Part shown: positions 33,495-41,921 of the stretch, piece by piece | Numbering within the stretch: position 1 is the stretch's first letter | How the letters are laid out: each line of letters opens with the position of its first letter | Assembly: GCF_000269865.1 (NCBI RefSeq) | Contig: NZ_AKKV01000032.1 | Location: 1-63,488, forward strand | From: Fictibacillus macauensis ZFHKF-1 | GTDB taxonomy: Bacteria > Bacillota > Bacilli > Bacillales > Fictibacillaceae | Direction of reading: 5' to 3' | Length of the DNA stretch: 63,488 bases | Position numbers and translations under genes: made by a program | The notes under the pieces: generated by a model | The model's database searches: none | Told to the model about the DNA's origin: nothing | The model's input: the letters and a program-made list of their open reading frames with translations, nothing else

Positions 33495-33737
33495 TTAATG
33501 GCCGCCGCCGGGAGTCATCATAAATGTGGTGTAGTATGTAAAACCTACGAAAAATACGGTTAAATACGCTCCAAAAATGTAAATATACATACGTTCAGTC
33601 AAGTTCAAATAACCAAGCGATACGAACAATACAGTTTGGCCTAAAAACATAAGTGCCATGTTGCTTAAATCACCCAAATAAGCCATGACGGCAATAATGC
33701 CCGTCCAAAACCCCAAAACTCGATACATTCTTGCCAC
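33495..33737 (-). CDS. yqgY: YqgY, DUF2626 membrane protein
   Basis: 80 residues. GTG 33737 (MARMYRVLGFWTGIIAVMAY) is chosen: GGGAGGG lies seven bases upstream and the family starts this way. Three membrane helices and the terminal FMMTPGGGH are characteristic of DUF2626. In the B. subtilis order it stands just before the comG operon, as here. Function unknown. Confidence 0.85.
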   Translation of the reverse strand: MARMYRVLGFWTGIIAVMAYLGDLSNMALMFLGQTVLFVSLGYLNLTERMYIYIFGAYLTVFFVGFTYYTTFMMTPGGGH

Positions 33738-34110
33738 GAATATCCCTCCCTTTTTCAACGTACTCGTTCACTTTATTATATATGAAAGCGCACTTCATTG
33801 TAAATGCCATTTCTAACGGTAAATGGAAATAAAAAAACACCATCCTGAGAGAGGATCGTGTGAAAATTTTCTTCGTGATGAACGGAATCGCGTACTTTCA
33901 ATCTTTAAAAAGTTATTCGGAATTTTATCCTTTTCGGTTCTTAATCGCAGGAATCAAGGAATATATTACTGAATTATTTACGCTATTTTTTAATGTATTA
34001 TCTCATCCCACAGCTGCCATAAAGAGCATAAGACACAAGATTCTATAGTTTTTCTACATGATTTAAATCCTAAGAAAATGCTAGTCATATTGGGGAAAAG
34101 ATGCGTAAAT
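33738..34110. other. Intergenic region upstream of yqgY
   Basis: No gene I can support. A 62-codon frame from GTG 33860 exists, with GAGAGG nearby, but its composition (F, I, Y-rich with no family resemblance) gives little reason to accept it. The divergent yqgY promoter should lie in the right-hand flank of the gene, near 33760-33850. yqgZ (mgsR), present here in B. subtilis, is absent. Confidence 0.5.
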
Positions 34111-34156
34111 AAAAAAAGTCGAGATTTGTTTACATCCTAAGGGATTAACAAATCTC
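34111..34156 (-). terminator. Terminator of tRNA-Gln
   Basis: GAGATTTGTT (34121-34130) pairs with AACAAATCTC (34147-34156), with inner ATCC/GGAT; on the minus strand it is followed by TTTTTTT (34111-34117). Confidence 0.8.
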
Positions 34157-34204
34157 AACTAGAGCGTATCAGGATTACTTTTAGACTAGAGAGTTTTAAA
34201 AAAA

Positions 34205-34279
34205 TGGCTGGGCTAGCTGGATTCGAACCAACGCATGACGGAGTCAAAGTCCGTTGCCTTACCGCTTGGCTATAGCCCA
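34205..34279 (-). tRNA. tRNA-Gln (anticodon UUG)
   Basis: A 75-nt cloverleaf on the minus strand: acceptor TGGGCTA/TAGCCCA with encoded GCCA end (complement at 34205-34208), D-arm AGCCAAGCGGTAAGGCA, anticodon loop CTTTGAC with anticodon TTG, and T-arm GGTTCGAATCC. It stands alone between yqgY and comGA, opposite to comGA. Confidence 0.95.
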
Positions 34280-34403
34280 TTGTAGTACTAGTATGGGTAG
34301 TGAGTGAGAAAAATATGCAAAAAAAAAATTGAAAGGTAAGAAGGGATTTGTCGGAGTTTGTCGTAATGTAATTAGTAAGTTTACGTGGAAAGTTGGTGAT
34401 CGG

Positions 34404-35468
34404 TTGCCCATTGAAAAGAAAAGTGAAGAATTGCTTTGTGATGCAGCGCACGTGCATGCATCAGACATTCATTTTGTTCCGCAACGAGAACAAGGTATCA
34501 TTAAATACCGAGTAGATGGTCATCTACACACGGTAGAGGTGGTGCCCTACGAGCTATTTGAGCGACTTATTGCTCATTTTAAGTTTATGGCAGGCATGGA
34601 TATTGGCGAACGCCGCAAGCCACAAGATGGGGCTATGGATGTAATGGTTTCAGGGCAGTTGCTGCATTTACGGCTATCGACGTTACCTGCTGCTTTTTTT
34701 GAGAGTTTAGTTATTCGTCTGTTACCTCAAAGTGATGTTGTGAATTTTGAATCACTGTCGTTATTTCCTTCTTCGTTACAACGTCTTTCACCACTTCTAT
34801 TACGCTCGAGTGGCCTTATTTTATTTAGTGGGCCTACCGGTTCGGGCAAAACCACCATTATGTATTCCCTTCTCTCGCAATTGCAACAATCTTTCAGTCG
34901 ACAAATTGTAACATTAGAAGATCCAGTAGAAAAAAAGGTGGATCTGTTTTTACAAATGGAAATTAATGAACGCGCCGGCTTAACGTATGGATCAGGTTTT
35001 AAATCAATTCTTCGTCATGATCCAGATGTGATTATGATTGGCGAAATTCGTGATGAGGCGACGGCCAAACTCGTTATTCGTGCGGGTTTAACTGGACATC
35101 TTGTGTTCTCAACGCTACATGCGGAAGATTCACTCGGCTGTCTTGCCCGTTTGCACGAATTCGGCATTACGACGCAAGAATTAAAACAAACCTTACTCGG
35201 TGTCGTGTCACAGCGGTTACTTTCCATCGTTTGCCCATATTGTGGCGCGTGTTGTGATCAGCTTTGTTATTTTAGAAGAAAAGAAAAACGAGCAGGCATT
35301 TATGAATTGTTAACCGGACCTGAGCTGGAAAAAGGGATTGATTGGATAGGAGGACGCCAACAACGTCCTATGAATTTTCGGTCATTGAATCACTACATTC
35401 GTCAAGGAATTGCTTGTGGCTATTTATCAGAAGACGTGATGGAGCGGTGGGGGGTGATGCGAACGTGA
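34404..35468 (+). CDS. comGA: ComGA, competence traffic ATPase
   Basis: About 354 residues. The frame opens at 34329, but TTG 34404 matches the start of known ComGA proteins (ASDIHFVP about 20 residues later) and follows GGTGATC. GspE/PilB secretion ATPase: Walker A SGPTGSGKTT, Asp box VTLEDPVE, Walker B HDPDVIMIGEIRDEAT and His box GHLVFSTLHAEDS. Two cysteine pairs near the C-terminus (CPYCGACC) recall the zinc site. Drives assembly of the competence pseudopilus for DNA uptake. Its stop overlaps the comGB GTG. Confidence 0.93.
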   Translation: MPIEKKSEELLCDAAHVHASDIHFVPQREQGIIKYRVDGHLHTVEVVPYELFERLIAHFKFMAGMDIGERRKPQDGAMDVMVSGQLLHLRLSTLPAAFFESLVIRLLPQSDVVNFESLSLFPSSLQRLSPLLLRSSGLILFSGPTGSGKTTIMYSLLSQLQQSFSRQIVTLEDPVEKKVDLFLQMEINERAGLTYGSGFKSILRHDPDVIMIGEIRDEATAKLVIRAGLTGHLVFSTLHAEDSLGCLARLHEFGITTQELKQTLLGVVSQRLLSIVCPYCGACCDQLCYFRRKEKRAGIYELLTGPELEKGIDWIGGRQQRPMNFRSLNHYIRQGIACGYLSEDVMERWGVMRT

Positions 35469-36502
35469 AAAGACCATCTGGCATGACAAAGAAACGGCAA
35501 GGGAACTTCCTGCTAAAGCTCGGTCACTTATTGCAACAAGGCTATTCATTGCCAAAGGCCATTACCGTCTTACAGCTTCATCAAGAACGGTGGATGCAAC
35601 AAGCACTAGAACGTATTTTTCTTCATTTAAAGCAAGGATTTTCCTTGCATGAAGCCTTGCATGAGGAAAAATTTTCATCAGAAGTGTTAGGTTTTTTGCA
35701 GCTAGCAGAAAAGCATGGCGATCTCAGTTATAGCATTATGGAAAGCGGAAAAATGCTTCATAAAAAAGAAGAAATGAAAGAGCGCTTACTAAAAAGCGTC
35801 CGGTATCCCATCTTCTTATTTTTCGTTGTTTTAAGTGTAAGCTTTATTATGTTTAAACTTCTCATTCCTCACTTTGCTTCTCTATATACCTCCTTAAATA
35901 TTGATTTTCCTGCGTTTACGCTAGGTGTGCTAACTCTTTTAAAACATGCGCCATTTCTTTTTGGTCTGTTCATAGGAAGTATCATTGTTACTCTGATTGT
36001 TTATAGCTTTGTTTTTAAGCGTCTAACCCCCTTTGGCCGCATTGCTGTATTAATGCGCATGCCTCTTATTAAGCGTATTGTTCCCCTCTTTTTAACACAA
36101 CAATTTTCCATGCAACTAGGTTCACTCTTAAAAGGTGGATTAGCTATTAATGATGCGCTTCACATTCTCGAACACAATCAATATATGAAATTTTTTCGTC
36201 TTGAGGCAGAGCGGATGAAGCAAGAATTAATTAATGGCAGAAAATTTGAAGAAATTGTGGCGCAAAGGCGGTATTTCGCACCAGAATTAGCCATGGTGAT
36301 TATTCACGGTCAGTCATATGGCATGTTAGGGAAAGAATTGCTTTCCTATAGTGAATTGCTAATGAAATATGTGGAAGAGCGCTTAGCGAAGTATATTGTC
36401 TTTGTTCAACCGATTCTTTTTTTATGTATCGGTGTAGTGATTCTCATTATGTTTATTTCCATGCTGTTGCCTATGTTTAAAATGATGGAATCTATTCGAT
36501 AA
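35465..36502 (+). CDS. comGB: ComGB, pseudopilus platform protein
   Basis: About 345 residues. GTG 35465 overlaps the comGA stop (GTGA) and follows GGGGGGTGATG; the longer frame from 35342 lies inside comGA and is rejected. GspF/PilC family with two T2SSF domains, each with an ERIFLHLKQGFSLHEAL-type helical bundle. Three membrane segments: YPIFLFFVVLSVSFIMFKLL, FGLFIGSIIVTLIVYSFVF and FVQPILFLCIGVVILIMFIS. Inner-membrane platform for ComGC assembly. Confidence 0.9.
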   Translation: MKRPSGMTKKRQGNFLLKLGHLLQQGYSLPKAITVLQLHQERWMQQALERIFLHLKQGFSLHEALHEEKFSSEVLGFLQLAEKHGDLSYSIMESGKMLHKKEEMKERLLKSVRYPIFLFFVVLSVSFIMFKLLIPHFASLYTSLNIDFPAFTLGVLTLLKHAPFLFGLFIGSIIVTLIVYSFVFKRLTPFGRIAVLMRMPLIKRIVPLFLTQQFSMQLGSLLKGGLAINDALHILEHNQYMKFFRLEAERMKQELINGRKFEEIVAQRRYFAPELAMVIIHGQSYGMLGKELLSYSELLMKYVEERLAKYIVFVQPILFLCIGVVILIMFISMLLPMFKMMESIR

Positions 36503-36513
36503 GGAGCACACGA

Positions 36514-36810
36514 ATGAGATTAAATAACAAAGCTTTTACGTTAATAGAAATGATGATTGTTCTTTTAATCATTTCGATCTTATTGCTCGTTGCCTTACCT
36601 GCGATGGCAAAAAACCTCGGCATTGCTAAAGATATTGGGTGCAAAGCAACGGTAGATCTTGTTCAAGGTCAAGTGGGAGCATATGAATCAGAAAAAGGGA
36701 AACCTTTAACGAATTTACAAACGTTAGAGGATGAAAAATATGTAGATACGGTTAAATGTCCTGATGGTAGTGCCTTAAAGTTAGAAGGAGGAACCGTTGT
36801 TGCGCCGTAA
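36514..36810 (+). CDS. comGC: ComGC, major competence pseudopilin
   Basis: 98 residues, ATG after AAGGAGCAC. Type IV pilin-like leader with the prepilin peptidase site: NNKAFTLIEMMIVLLIISIL, cleavage expected before F with Glu at +5. Two cysteines (IGCKATV and VKCPDGS) can form the intramolecular disulfide. Main subunit of the fibre that binds DNA. Processed by ComC. Confidence 0.93.
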   Translation: MRLNNKAFTLIEMMIVLLIISILLLVALPAMAKNLGIAKDIGCKATVDLVQGQVGAYESEKGKPLTNLQTLEDEKYVDTVKCPDGSALKLEGGTVVAP

Positions 36811-37243
36811 AGCTCCTAACGGCTTTACGTTAATTGAACTAATGATTGTCTTAGCGATTGGAAGTACTCTTCTAGCAGTAGCTACTATTTATTTTCAAAA
36901 AAGTTATCAAACAAAAGAAATGCGTTTGTTTCTTGAAAAGCTAGAACGTGATTTATATTATACACAGCGATTAGCGCTGCAGTCTGAATCACCCGTTTAT
37001 TTGCAGTGGCGTGATACAGAGCATCGTTATGTAATCGGTAGTTCGCAATGGACCGTGTATAAAGAAGTTAAGATGCCCTCTCATGTAAAAGTAGTGGCGA
37101 GTACGCTGCCGAGCACGCAAGTTGTTTATAATAGTCGTGGCAATATTTCTGCAGCAGGGACGCTCTTGATTTCTAGTGAACACCAACGGTATAAACTCGT
37201 CTTTTTACTAGGGAAAGGCAGGTTTTATCTTGAGAAATTGTAA
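36797..37243 (+). CDS. comGD: ComGD, minor pseudopilin
   Basis: 148 residues, starting at TTG 36797 or 36800 with AAGGAGG upstream and overlapping comGC by 14 bases. Prepilin motif NGFTLIELMIVLAIGSTLLA is followed by a soluble beta domain (YVIGSSQWTVYKEVKMPSHV). Expected to form the tip/priming complex with ComGE, GF and GG. Confidence 0.88.
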   Translation: MLRRKAPNGFTLIELMIVLAIGSTLLAVATIYFQKSYQTKEMRLFLEKLERDLYYTQRLALQSESPVYLQWRDTEHRYVIGSSQWTVYKEVKMPSHVKVVASTLPSTQVVYNSRGNISAAGTLLISSEHQRYKLVFLLGKGRFYLEKL

Positions 37244-37511
37244 AGGCTATTTTCTATTAGAAGCTTTAATCGCACTCGCTGTTTTAACGATTGCCTTTGG
37301 CGCACTTTGCCCCCTATTATATAAGCTTCATGTAGAGCGGTATACACTGAAACAAAAGCGAGAAGCATTGGAATGGTTAAATAATAAGAAAATGGATCCT
37401 ACGATCACGCTAACTGGAACACTAGCGAGCTATGAATGGAAGGATCGGTGTATTGTTTTTGTTGGGAAAAATAAAGTAACGTATCGCGAATGCGATGTGA
37501 AGAAACCTTGA
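37230..37511 (+). CDS. comGE: ComGE, minor pseudopilin
   Basis: 93 residues, TTG start inside the comGD end. Prepilin-like leader CKGYFLLEALIALAVLTIAF with the conserved Glu; the residue before it is LL rather than LI. Short soluble part (YEWKDRCIVFVGKNKVTYRE). The position fourth in the operon defines it. Confidence 0.82.
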   Translation: MRNCKGYFLLEALIALAVLTIAFGALCPLLYKLHVERYTLKQKREALEWLNNKKMDPTITLTGTLASYEWKDRCIVFVGKNKVTYRECDVKKP

Positions 37512-37924
37512 AAAAGAATGGTTTTACACTCGTTGAAGCCATCATTGGACTTGCCATATTAGCAACGCTTGCTGCACTATCACCCTTGATTATGAACGTC
37601 ATTAATCCACCTTCAACAAGTGAAATGAAGATGGAGGAAATTGAAAGTTTTTTTCAAGGAATCGGCAGGCTCATTCGAGAATCTTCATTTGTGGAAGTGA
37701 AGAAAGACCAGCTCGTTCTTCATACTGAAGAGCAGCAGGAATTTGAATTTTCCTTCTATGAAAATAAAATTAGAAAGCAACAAAAAGGATTAGGTCATGA
37801 AATTTGGTTAATGGGCGTGCGCCGTTTTTCTCCTGCGTTTTCCAACAATACCGTGAAACTAAGCATAACAGATCAACAAGGTCGCACATATACGCGCTTA
37901 TTTCGCAGGATGGTGAGCAAATGA
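37490..37924 (+). CDS. comGF: ComGF, minor pseudopilin
   Basis: 144 residues; ATG 37490 overlaps comGE. Prepilin leader KNGFTLVEAIIGLAILATLA, then a domain containing SFFQGIGRLIRESSFVEVK and KIRKQQKGLGHEIWLMGVRR, consistent with ComGF (PF15980). Its weak ribosome binding site suggests translational coupling to comGE. Confidence 0.85.
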   Translation: MRCEETLKKNGFTLVEAIIGLAILATLAALSPLIMNVINPPSTSEMKMEEIESFFQGIGRLIRESSFVEVKKDQLVLHTEEQQEFEFSFYENKIRKQQKGLGHEIWLMGVRRFSPAFSNNTVKLSITDQQGRTYTRLFRRMVSK

Positions 37925-38298
37925 AGAAAGAGGATGGTTATATTTTACCAATTGTTCTTTTGTTTTCCTTTCTGCTTTCGTTGCTTGTTAGTCATCAAAT
38001 ATTTTTGTATGTTTCGGAGCGTCAGCTGCTTGCTTCCGAACAAGCAAATCAGAAATTAGAAGCAATGCTCGATGAAAGTAGTCGAGACGTTATGCGCGCC
38101 TTGCAGCTGACCGTAAAAACACCTACGCGCATTGTGTATGATGTGGGGGAAGTGGCGTGCATGGTAGATGAGGAGAAGAAAGGTTCTGTTTCAATAAAGT
38201 TAACTGCTTCGCTTCCTTCTGGTCAGACAAAGACCGTCTTAGTATACTATAATAAAAAAGAGAACAAGATTGTAAAATGGTCGGAGGACGTAAAGTGA
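37921..38298 (+). CDS. comGG: ComGG, minor pseudopilin-like protein
   Basis: 125 residues. ATG 37921 overlaps the comGF stop (ATGA); a longer frame from 37804 lies inside comGF. It begins KKEDGYILPIVLLFSFLLSL, a pilin-like membrane helix without canonical Glu+5, as known for ComGG. The rest is soluble (LEAMLDESSRDVMRALQLTV, VLVYYNKKENKIVKW). A decayed copy of its last 20 codons lies at 40720-40779. Confidence 0.85.
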   Translation: MKKEDGYILPIVLLFSFLLSLLVSHQIFLYVSERQLLASEQANQKLEAMLDESSRDVMRALQLTVKTPTRIVYDVGEVACMVDEEKKGSVSIKLTASLPSGQTKTVLVYYNKKENKIVKWSEDVK

Positions 38299-38798
38299 AG
38301 ACAGTTTACTTAACAGGTTTTATGGGCTCAGGAAAAACAACGGTTGGTGCGTTACTTGGTGAAGCATTAGGTGTGCCAGTCATCGATACCGATCATGTGA
38401 TTGAAGAGCAACAAGGCAAGCGCATTACAGAAATTTTTGCTGAAGAAGGAGAAGCGGCGTTTCGTGCGTATGAAAAGGACGTTTTACGTACGATGCCATC
38501 ATTTGATGCGGTCGTAACGACCGGCGGCGGTTTACCGATGGCAGCAGAGAATCGAGCGTATATGGCGGAGCACGGCACGGTTGTCTTTTTGCATTGTCCG
38601 CTTGAGGTCATTTTTGAACGCTTAGAGGGTGATGAAACACGACCACTATTTGATGCACAAAAAAAAGAAGAGATGATCTCTTTATTTCAAGCGCGTTTGC
38701 CACACTATCAGAACTGTGATCTTGAAGTGAATACAGGCGGGCACGCTGCGCAAGCAACCGTTGCTCACATCGTTCGTTCTTTACAAGAGAAAAAGTAA
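38295..38798 (+). CDS. aroK: Shikimate kinase
   Basis: 167 residues. GTG 38295 overlaps the comGG stop and has GGAGG seven bases upstream; ATG 38277 is rejected. Walker A GFMGSGKTT, the shikimate-binding DTDHVIE, R57-equivalent FRAYEKDVL, TTGGGLP, and lid DETRPLF are all present. It phosphorylates shikimate at O3 in chorismate synthesis. Co-translated with the comG operon. A vestige of a second copy lies at about 40790-40880. Confidence 0.92.
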   Translation: MKTVYLTGFMGSGKTTVGALLGEALGVPVIDTDHVIEEQQGKRITEIFAEEGEAAFRAYEKDVLRTMPSFDAVVTTGGGLPMAAENRAYMAEHGTVVFLHCPLEVIFERLEGDETRPLFDAQKKEEMISLFQARLPHYQNCDLEVNTGGHAAQATVAHIVRSLQEKK

Positions 38799-38804
38799 CA
38801 TGCT

Positions 38805-38845
38805 AAAAAAAGGAGCTCCGCTATCGCTAGCAAGCTCCTTTTTTG
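38805..38845 (+). terminator. Terminator after aroK
   Basis: AAGGAGCT (38810-38817) pairs with AGCTCCTT (38833-38840), then TTTTTT; A-run on the left allows use on both strands. Confidence 0.85.
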
Positions 38846-38847
38846 TA

Positions 38848-40089
38848 TTATAGGCTGTCAGTAAAGCTGTTTTTTTGCGGCTGGTGGCTGGTTGTTTTAG
38901 TAAAACGTGTTTTGTGTGTCATAGCAATGACACTTGCGACGGCAAGTAACACGCCAGAAAGAGCAAATACACTTCTCACACCAAGAATATCGGCAAGCAG
39001 CCCAATGAGTAAAGAAGATACTCCAAATACACCGGTTGAAATGGTGCCAATAGAGGTGTAAACAGTCGCTAGCTGTTCTTTTGGCACGCTCGTTTGAATC
39101 ACCGTTTGTTGCGGAATGTTTTTTAGTTGGCCAAAGAATCCAATGAGAAAGGACAAAATCAAGGCGAATATAGGAAAACTCGTCATGCTAAACAACAGCG
39201 TTGCAAGGCAAGACAGACTCGCTCCCATACAAATAAAAAACGTGCGCTTTTGATCAATGTAATGAGCGACTTGGATGCAGACAATACTGCCTATCACTAA
39301 CCCGACAAAAAAAGATCCGTTTAAAAATCCCCACCATTGTTTTTCTACTTGCAAAGCTTCTTCTACAAAAATGTAGAGAATAGCTGCAATCCAAACGGCA
39401 CTGGCCATCGTTTCAAAAAATTCCATGTGCATAATCGTTTTTAAAACAGGTGTACGATGGACCGTTTTCCAACCCTGTGTGAGTAAAGACCACTTCTTCT
39501 CTTTGTGTTCACGATGGTGTGCGACATGTTGTAACCGCATTAATAGGACACTCGCTAGTGCAAATAATAGAGCGACAAGCCAAATTAATTGATGTTCATT
39601 CAGTACGAGTAAGAGTAAACTTCCAAAAAACCAAGCGCCGATTTGAATCGTCTGTGCAATGGTTTCAGCTAGTCCGTTGGCTTTTACTAACTGATCTTCT
39701 TTTACATAGTAAGGTATGAGTGTTTGCCGAATGGGCTTGGCGCAACCATCTAGTAGAGCGATGCCACCAATGAGTATAAAAATAACGTATACGTTAGAAG
39801 TTGTAAGACTTGATTCAATAAAAATGCCTAAGGCGACTAAAAGAACCGTCTTTCCGATCTGTGACCATACTAATAGTGCTTTCAAATGAACGTTTCCAAT
39901 GAGTAACGGCGTTAGTAGGCTAGAAATAAACATAGCGAGCGTAATCGTAAATGGCACAAAGGCAGATAGCGTAGCTGACGCAGTTAAAGCATATAAAGCG
40001 CTAATGAGGCCGACGATATAGAGCACATCTCCTAAATCGGCTAAAGACTGACCTACCATAAGCACAAGAAAATTATACTGTTTTTTCAA
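38848..40089 (-). CDS. MFS transporter
   Basis: 413 residues, 10-12 hydrophobic helices, MFS_3/MFS_1 type. It begins KKQYNFLVLMVGQSLADLGD and has FGQLKNIPQQTVIQTSVPKE in the second half. Gly/Ala-rich TM helices, no motif giving a substrate. It lies on the minus strand between aroK and yqzE, which are otherwise part of the same competence neighbourhood, so it is probably an insertion. Ribosome binding site GGGGGATC upstream. Confidence 0.82.
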   Translation of the reverse strand: MKKQYNFLVLMVGQSLADLGDVLYIVGLISALYALTASATLSAFVPFTITLAMFISSLLTPLLIGNVHLKALLVWSQIGKTVLLVALGIFIESSLTTSNVYVIFILIGGIALLDGCAKPIRQTLIPYYVKEDQLVKANGLAETIAQTIQIGAWFFGSLLLLVLNEHQLIWLVALLFALASVLLMRLQHVAHHREHKEKKWSLLTQGWKTVHRTPVLKTIMHMEFFETMASAVWIAAILYIFVEEALQVEKQWWGFLNGSFFVGLVIGSIVCIQVAHYIDQKRTFFICMGASLSCLATLLFSMTSFPIFALILSFLIGFFGQLKNIPQQTVIQTSVPKEQLATVYTSIGTISTGVFGVSSLLIGLLADILGVRSVFALSGVLLAVASVIAMTHKTRFTKTTSHQPQKNSFTDSL

Positions 40090-40506
40090 AATGATCCCCC
40101 ATTTTTAACATAGTTTTGGGCTATAAAAAAAACGGGAGAGTTAAATGGGAGTAGGCATGAACATACGATGCTCCTTTACTGAATGAGCGAGATAAAAAGA
40201 GCAGGGGGTGCTCTTTTTATCACGTTTCATAGATTGTCGTTTTGTATTGTTATCGTCTTGTTTGACGGTATTGTAATGTCCGGATGTTGTTTAAAGTATA
40301 CCATATGCAGCTTACTTTCCTTTGAAAACAAGTATAAATATGGGTGTTCAAGAAAAACTGAATAGTTGGCGAAGCGCTTGTTAAAAAAACGCACATTGAA
40401 GTTCAGTTGTGAATTTTAAGGGGAACGTTATTTTAGGATGAAAGCTCGTTTAAAAGAAAAAGCGTAAGGAGATGCTACTAAAAAGACGCGGAAAAGGGTG
40501 GGCATT
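40090..40506. other. Intergenic region between MFS gene and yqzE
   Basis: Contains a perfect hairpin, GATAAAAAGAGCA (40191-40203) with TGCTCTTTTTATC (40209-40221) around GGGGG, which could terminate transcription in either direction. Near 40440-40485 CGTTTAAAAGAAAAAGCGTAAG resembles the last codons of aroK. Nothing else recognised. Confidence 0.6.
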
Positions 40507-40686
40507 ATGAATCCTTACGTTAAGTTTCTTGTAGAATCTCTTGTGCAACGAATGAACGTGCCATCTGAAGAGAAGGCGGTTCGCAAGCAACAAAAAAAAG
40601 AAAAGCGTAAGCCATTATCGGTCACGTGGTTTGGTATGATGCCACTTGCTTTTAAAATGGCAGTGAAAAGGAAACGTAAAAAATAG
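40507..40686 (+). CDS. yqzE: YqzE family protein
   Basis: 59 residues. ATG 40507 (MNPYVKFLVESLVQRMNVPS) is chosen over GTG 40498 because GGGTGG precedes it. The family features are an N-terminal NPYVKFL, a lysine-rich middle and the tail PLSVTWFGMMPLAFKMAVKR. In bacilli yqzE lies just after the comG operon. Function unknown. A terminator (AAAAGGAAACG/CGTTTCCTTTT, 40666-40699) overlaps its stop codon. Confidence 0.85.
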   Translation: MNPYVKFLVESLVQRMNVPSEEKAVRKQQKKEKRKPLSVTWFGMMPLAFKMAVKRKRKK

Positions 40687-40719
40687 CGTTTCCTTTTTTC
40701 TATGGGCTGTTTTCGGGTT

Positions 40720-40880
40720 CTAGTATTGTATGCTAAAGAGGAAAATAAGATTGTAAAATGGGTGGAGATTAAGCATTAACGGTGTAAGGCAGCGATTGCG
40801 AAGAGCAAACAAAAAATGGGGAAGCGGCGTTTCGTGCGTAGGAACATGCGATTAAGAAACAAGTGTAACGCTGATGCGTA
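40720..40880 (+). pseudogene. Vestige of a second comGG-aroK junction
   Basis: 40720-40779 reads LVLYAKEENKIVKWVEIKH and stop, matching the comGG end LVYYNKKENKIVKWSEDVK. 40790-40880 keeps AAGAGCAAACAA and GGGGAAGCGGCGTTTCGTGC, matching the aroK segment at 38405-38465 with a deletion, and an end like that of aroK. The two pieces are in the same order as the intact genes, so this is a decayed duplicate. Confidence 0.8.
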
Positions 40881-41011
40881 GAACGACGTGTTCAGACGGA
40901 TGTAAATGAAAAGAAGTTGACTTAGTCATGAATCAGGGTATGATATAGAGTACATGCTTTAAAGTTGAAAACGCTGCACCGGCATACATACATATTGAAG
41001 AGAACGAGCGA

Positions 41012-41677
41012 ATGAATGACACGAACCTCGGGAAAGGAGAGCTAGAAAGTTTAGTAAGTGAGAGTAGGAATAAGAACGTTACGAGAATTGGTGTTGTCAT
41101 TAATAAGTCCGCTGCGCATTATTTGCAATTTTCAAAGCTGCTCGTTAACCATGGGTTTACCGCTTATGCCTCAAAAGTAGAAGTTACTAAATTATTGCAG
41201 GGTCTTACTGAACCGAAAAAAGCGTATGAATGGCGGAGCATCAGTACTAACACCCTCACTGAAGCTGAATTCAAGAAGCTCTGGAGTCAATGTAGGATAG
41301 GTTCTGAAAATAGGACCTCTTCACTCTCTATAGAGGAACACGTAGCGTCTGTCCAACAGCTTTTAGGTGAAAAGTGGAGAGATGCTTGTGTAGCGTTCTA
41401 CGAAGGTAGTAAAGCTATCGGGATCACCATTCCTCATATTGAACCAGGGACACAGGATGAAGGTAGATTATTTTATTTTGGACTAGTACCTGAAGAGCGA
41501 GGGAGGGGCCGCAGTGGTCTCATTCATACTCAATCCTTATGGTTGTTAAAGCAAATGGGCGCCACTTTTTATAAAGGCAGTACCCACGAAACCAACTTAA
41601 AAATGCAAAAAGTATTTCTGAATAATGCTTGTTCTATAACACGACATATCGAGTCCTATTATCTAGATCTTACGTAA
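41012..41677 (+). CDS. GNAT-family acetyltransferase
   Basis: 221 residues. The C-terminal half has the acetyl-CoA-binding pattern FYFGLVPEERGRGRSGLIHT followed by SLWLLKQMGATFYKGSTHET and NLKMQKVFLNNAC. The N-terminal half (RIGVVINKSAAHYLQFSKLL) is not typical and may bind substrate. It lies between vestiges of comGG-aroK and yqzE, probably inserted into the duplicated segment. The ribosome binding site is weak (GAGCG). Confidence 0.7.
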   Translation: MNDTNLGKGELESLVSESRNKNVTRIGVVINKSAAHYLQFSKLLVNHGFTAYASKVEVTKLLQGLTEPKKAYEWRSISTNTLTEAEFKKLWSQCRIGSENRTSSLSIEEHVASVQQLLGEKWRDACVAFYEGSKAIGITIPHIEPGTQDEGRLFYFGLVPEERGRGRSGLIHTQSLWLLKQMGATFYKGSTHETNLKMQKVFLNNACSITRHIESYYLDLT

Positions 41678-41699
41678 AGATGGGGCATCTGTATTTTTC

Positions 41700-41757
41700 A
41701 TATGTCACTTGCTTTTGATTGGCAGTGAAAAATAAGCGTAAAAAATAACGTTTCGCT
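41700..41757 (+). pseudogene. Vestige of yqzE 3' end
   Basis: CACTTGCTTTTGATTGGCAG, TGAAAAATAAGCGTAAAAAA and TAACGTTT match the yqzE end CACTTGCTTTTAAAATGGCAG... at 40643-40693, including part of the terminator stem. No reading frame survives. Confidence 0.75.
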
Positions 41758-41921
41758 GTTGATCGTTGATTCTACTGAAAACAGGCCGTTTTTTATCGGT
41801 TTCTCTTCCTCAATAAACTGCTGATACACTTAAATTGTAATAAGAATTAAGGAAGCTATTCTTCCTATGCTTGCAGAGGATTTACTAGAGTGAAAATACA
41901 TATAATAGGAGGATGAGGATG

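Noticed and set aside
33860..34048. 62-codon ORF in the yqgY-tRNA gap
   Set aside because: No family resemblance; probably chance in AT-rich DNA.
34329..34403. Longer ComGA start at 34329
   Set aside because: The extra 25 residues have no counterpart in ComGA proteins; TTG 34404 fits the family start.
34280..34404. ComK box pair upstream of comGA
   Set aside because: The region is A-rich but no AAAA-N5-TTTT pair at the right spacing could be identified by eye.
35342..35464. Longer ComGB start inside comGA
   Set aside because: It would overlap the end of comGA by 120 bp and adds non-family residues; GTG 35465 has a good binding site.
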